Source: Candidatus Shapirobacteria bacterium
Lineage (GTDB): Bacteria; Patescibacteriota; Microgenomatia; UBA12405
Direction of reading: 5' to 3'
Assembly: GCA_018500045.2 (NCBI GenBank)
Contig: JAHBAQ020000098.1
Span: forward strand, 1-23,110
Length of the DNA stretch: 23,110 bases
The position numbers and the translations under genes are program-made. The notes under the pieces were generated by a model. The model made no database searches. It was not told where the DNA came from and saw only the letters and a program-made list of their open reading frames with translations. Shown here in pieces: positions 22,545-23,110 of this stretch. Each line of letters begins with the position of its first letter. Within the stretch, counting starts at the first letter, position 1.

Positions 22545-23080
22545 TTATTTTAAGTGATTAGCGATGTTGGCGTTGTGCTCGGAGAGAGTTTTGGCATAAT
22601 ACATAACACCATCGTCACCGGTGATGTAGTAAAGATAGTCTGATTCGGTGGGATGAAAAGCAGCATAAAGTGAATTGTAACCAGGATTACAAATTGGCCG
22701 CGGAGGAAGTCCGGGGTTTTGATAAGTATTAAAAGAGGAATTGGTCTGTTTAATTTGATCACTGGTAACTGGTTGCCAATATTTACTGACTGATTTGTTT
22801 TGACTATCACGAGCATATTGAACAGTGGCATCAATTTGGAGAGGCATACCTTCCTTAAGACGATTAAAAATAATTCCGGAAATCATCTGTTTGGATTTAA
22901 GAGACCGACCTTCGCGTTCGATAAGAGAGGCTAAAATCACAGCATCGGAATCGGAAATATTTATTGTACTATCGGATTTGGCTTGAGAAAATTGTTTGTC
23001 AAAATTGGCTTGAATAGTAGAAATAACCTGATCTAAGGTGAAATATTGAGGAATAAGATAACTATCGGGGAAAATATATC
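22545..23080 (-). CDS. mltG: Endolytic transglycosylase MltG, C-terminal part
   Basis: MltG (YceG-like) cleaves nascent peptidoglycan strands at the inner membrane. About 178 codons remain; the 5' end is lost where adapter sequence begins at 23081. The frame is open through 23079 and reads YIFPDSYLIPQYFTLDQVI before a GTG at 22940 that is internal, not a start. Family landmarks: ILASLIEREG with the catalytic glutamate, FNRLKEGMPLQIDATVQYA, NTYQNPGLPPRPICNPG, LYAAFHPTESDYLYYI and YYAKTLSEHNANI. The downstream cupin gene follows after 3 nt. Confidence 0.95.
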
Positions 23081-23110
23081 CTGTCTCTTATACACATCTG
23101 ACGCTGCCGA
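23081..23110. other. Nextera transposon adapter (sequencing artefact)
   Basis: CTGTCTCTTATACACATCT (23081-23099) is the reverse complement of the 19-bp Tn5 mosaic end. The next bases, GACGCTGCCGA, continue into the standard Nextera read-1 adapter. These 30 bases are library adapter left on the contig end and should be trimmed. Confidence 0.98.

Noticed and set aside
1..23110. CRISPR arrays, tRNA or rRNA genes, transposases, prophage genes
   Set aside because: None was seen in the intergenic regions or among the credible reading frames.

Overview
The window looks like a contig end from a small-genome Candidate Phyla Radiation (Patescibacteria) bacterium, most likely of the Microgenomates type. 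Reasons: AT-rich, tightly packed genes with 1-8 nt overlaps; a membrane-anchored LytR_C protein and a pacifastin-like Cys-rich secreted domain; and an EF-Tu whose switch I lacks the usual RGITI block. The lineage call is inference. The standard code fits: all 18 visible stop codons are TAA or TAG, and no TGA has to be read through. The last 30 bases (23081-23110) are Nextera adapter, not genome.

Layout. 1-984 (-): 5' part of tuf, cut by the window edge. 985-2026: a non-housekeeping interval with three small hairpins, a long structured terminator, a 119-codon orphan gene (1454-1813, -), its structured leader and a consensus promoter. 2071-4179 (-): fusA. 4284-5486 (+): an FAD-dependent oxidoreductase, convergent with rfbD. 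5479-7973 (-): rfbB-rfbC-rfbD for dTDP-L-rhamnose, without rfbA. 8040-9354 (+): two orphan single-gene units, each with its own promoter, structured leader, Shine-Dalgarno and terminator. 9416-10810 (-): a membrane protein with a PilM/GspL-like N-terminus and a LytR_C domain. 10921-18987 (-): rpoB-rpoC-rpsL-rpsG operon ending in a strong terminator. 19125-20444 (-): a membrane protein with a pacifastin-like module. 20508-20996 (+): a secreted Ig-like protein with a possible sortase signal, followed by a TRAM-less miaB. 22068-23080 (-): a cupin and the 3' part of mltG.

The transcription/translation core (rpoBC, rpsL, rpsG, fusA, tuf) is collinear on the minus strand, but the str operon is split between rpsG and fusA by about 6.7 kb of envelope and orphan genes. 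Envelope functions recur: rhamnose synthesis, LytR_C, Ig-like surface protein, MltG and a sugar-type cupin.

The most interesting signal is a pair of homologous leader RNAs (minus strand about 1840-1940; plus strand about 8110-8190). They precede two GC-richer orphan genes that do not look related to each other. The leaders share a 19-nt block with 17 identities and a 14-nt block with 12 identities. Both can form the same two mutually exclusive stems, with sequence changes that keep the pairing. Both follow a TTGACT-17-TATAAT promoter and both units end in a C5/G5 terminator. This suggests an undescribed switch-type leader or a mobile expression-cassette family.
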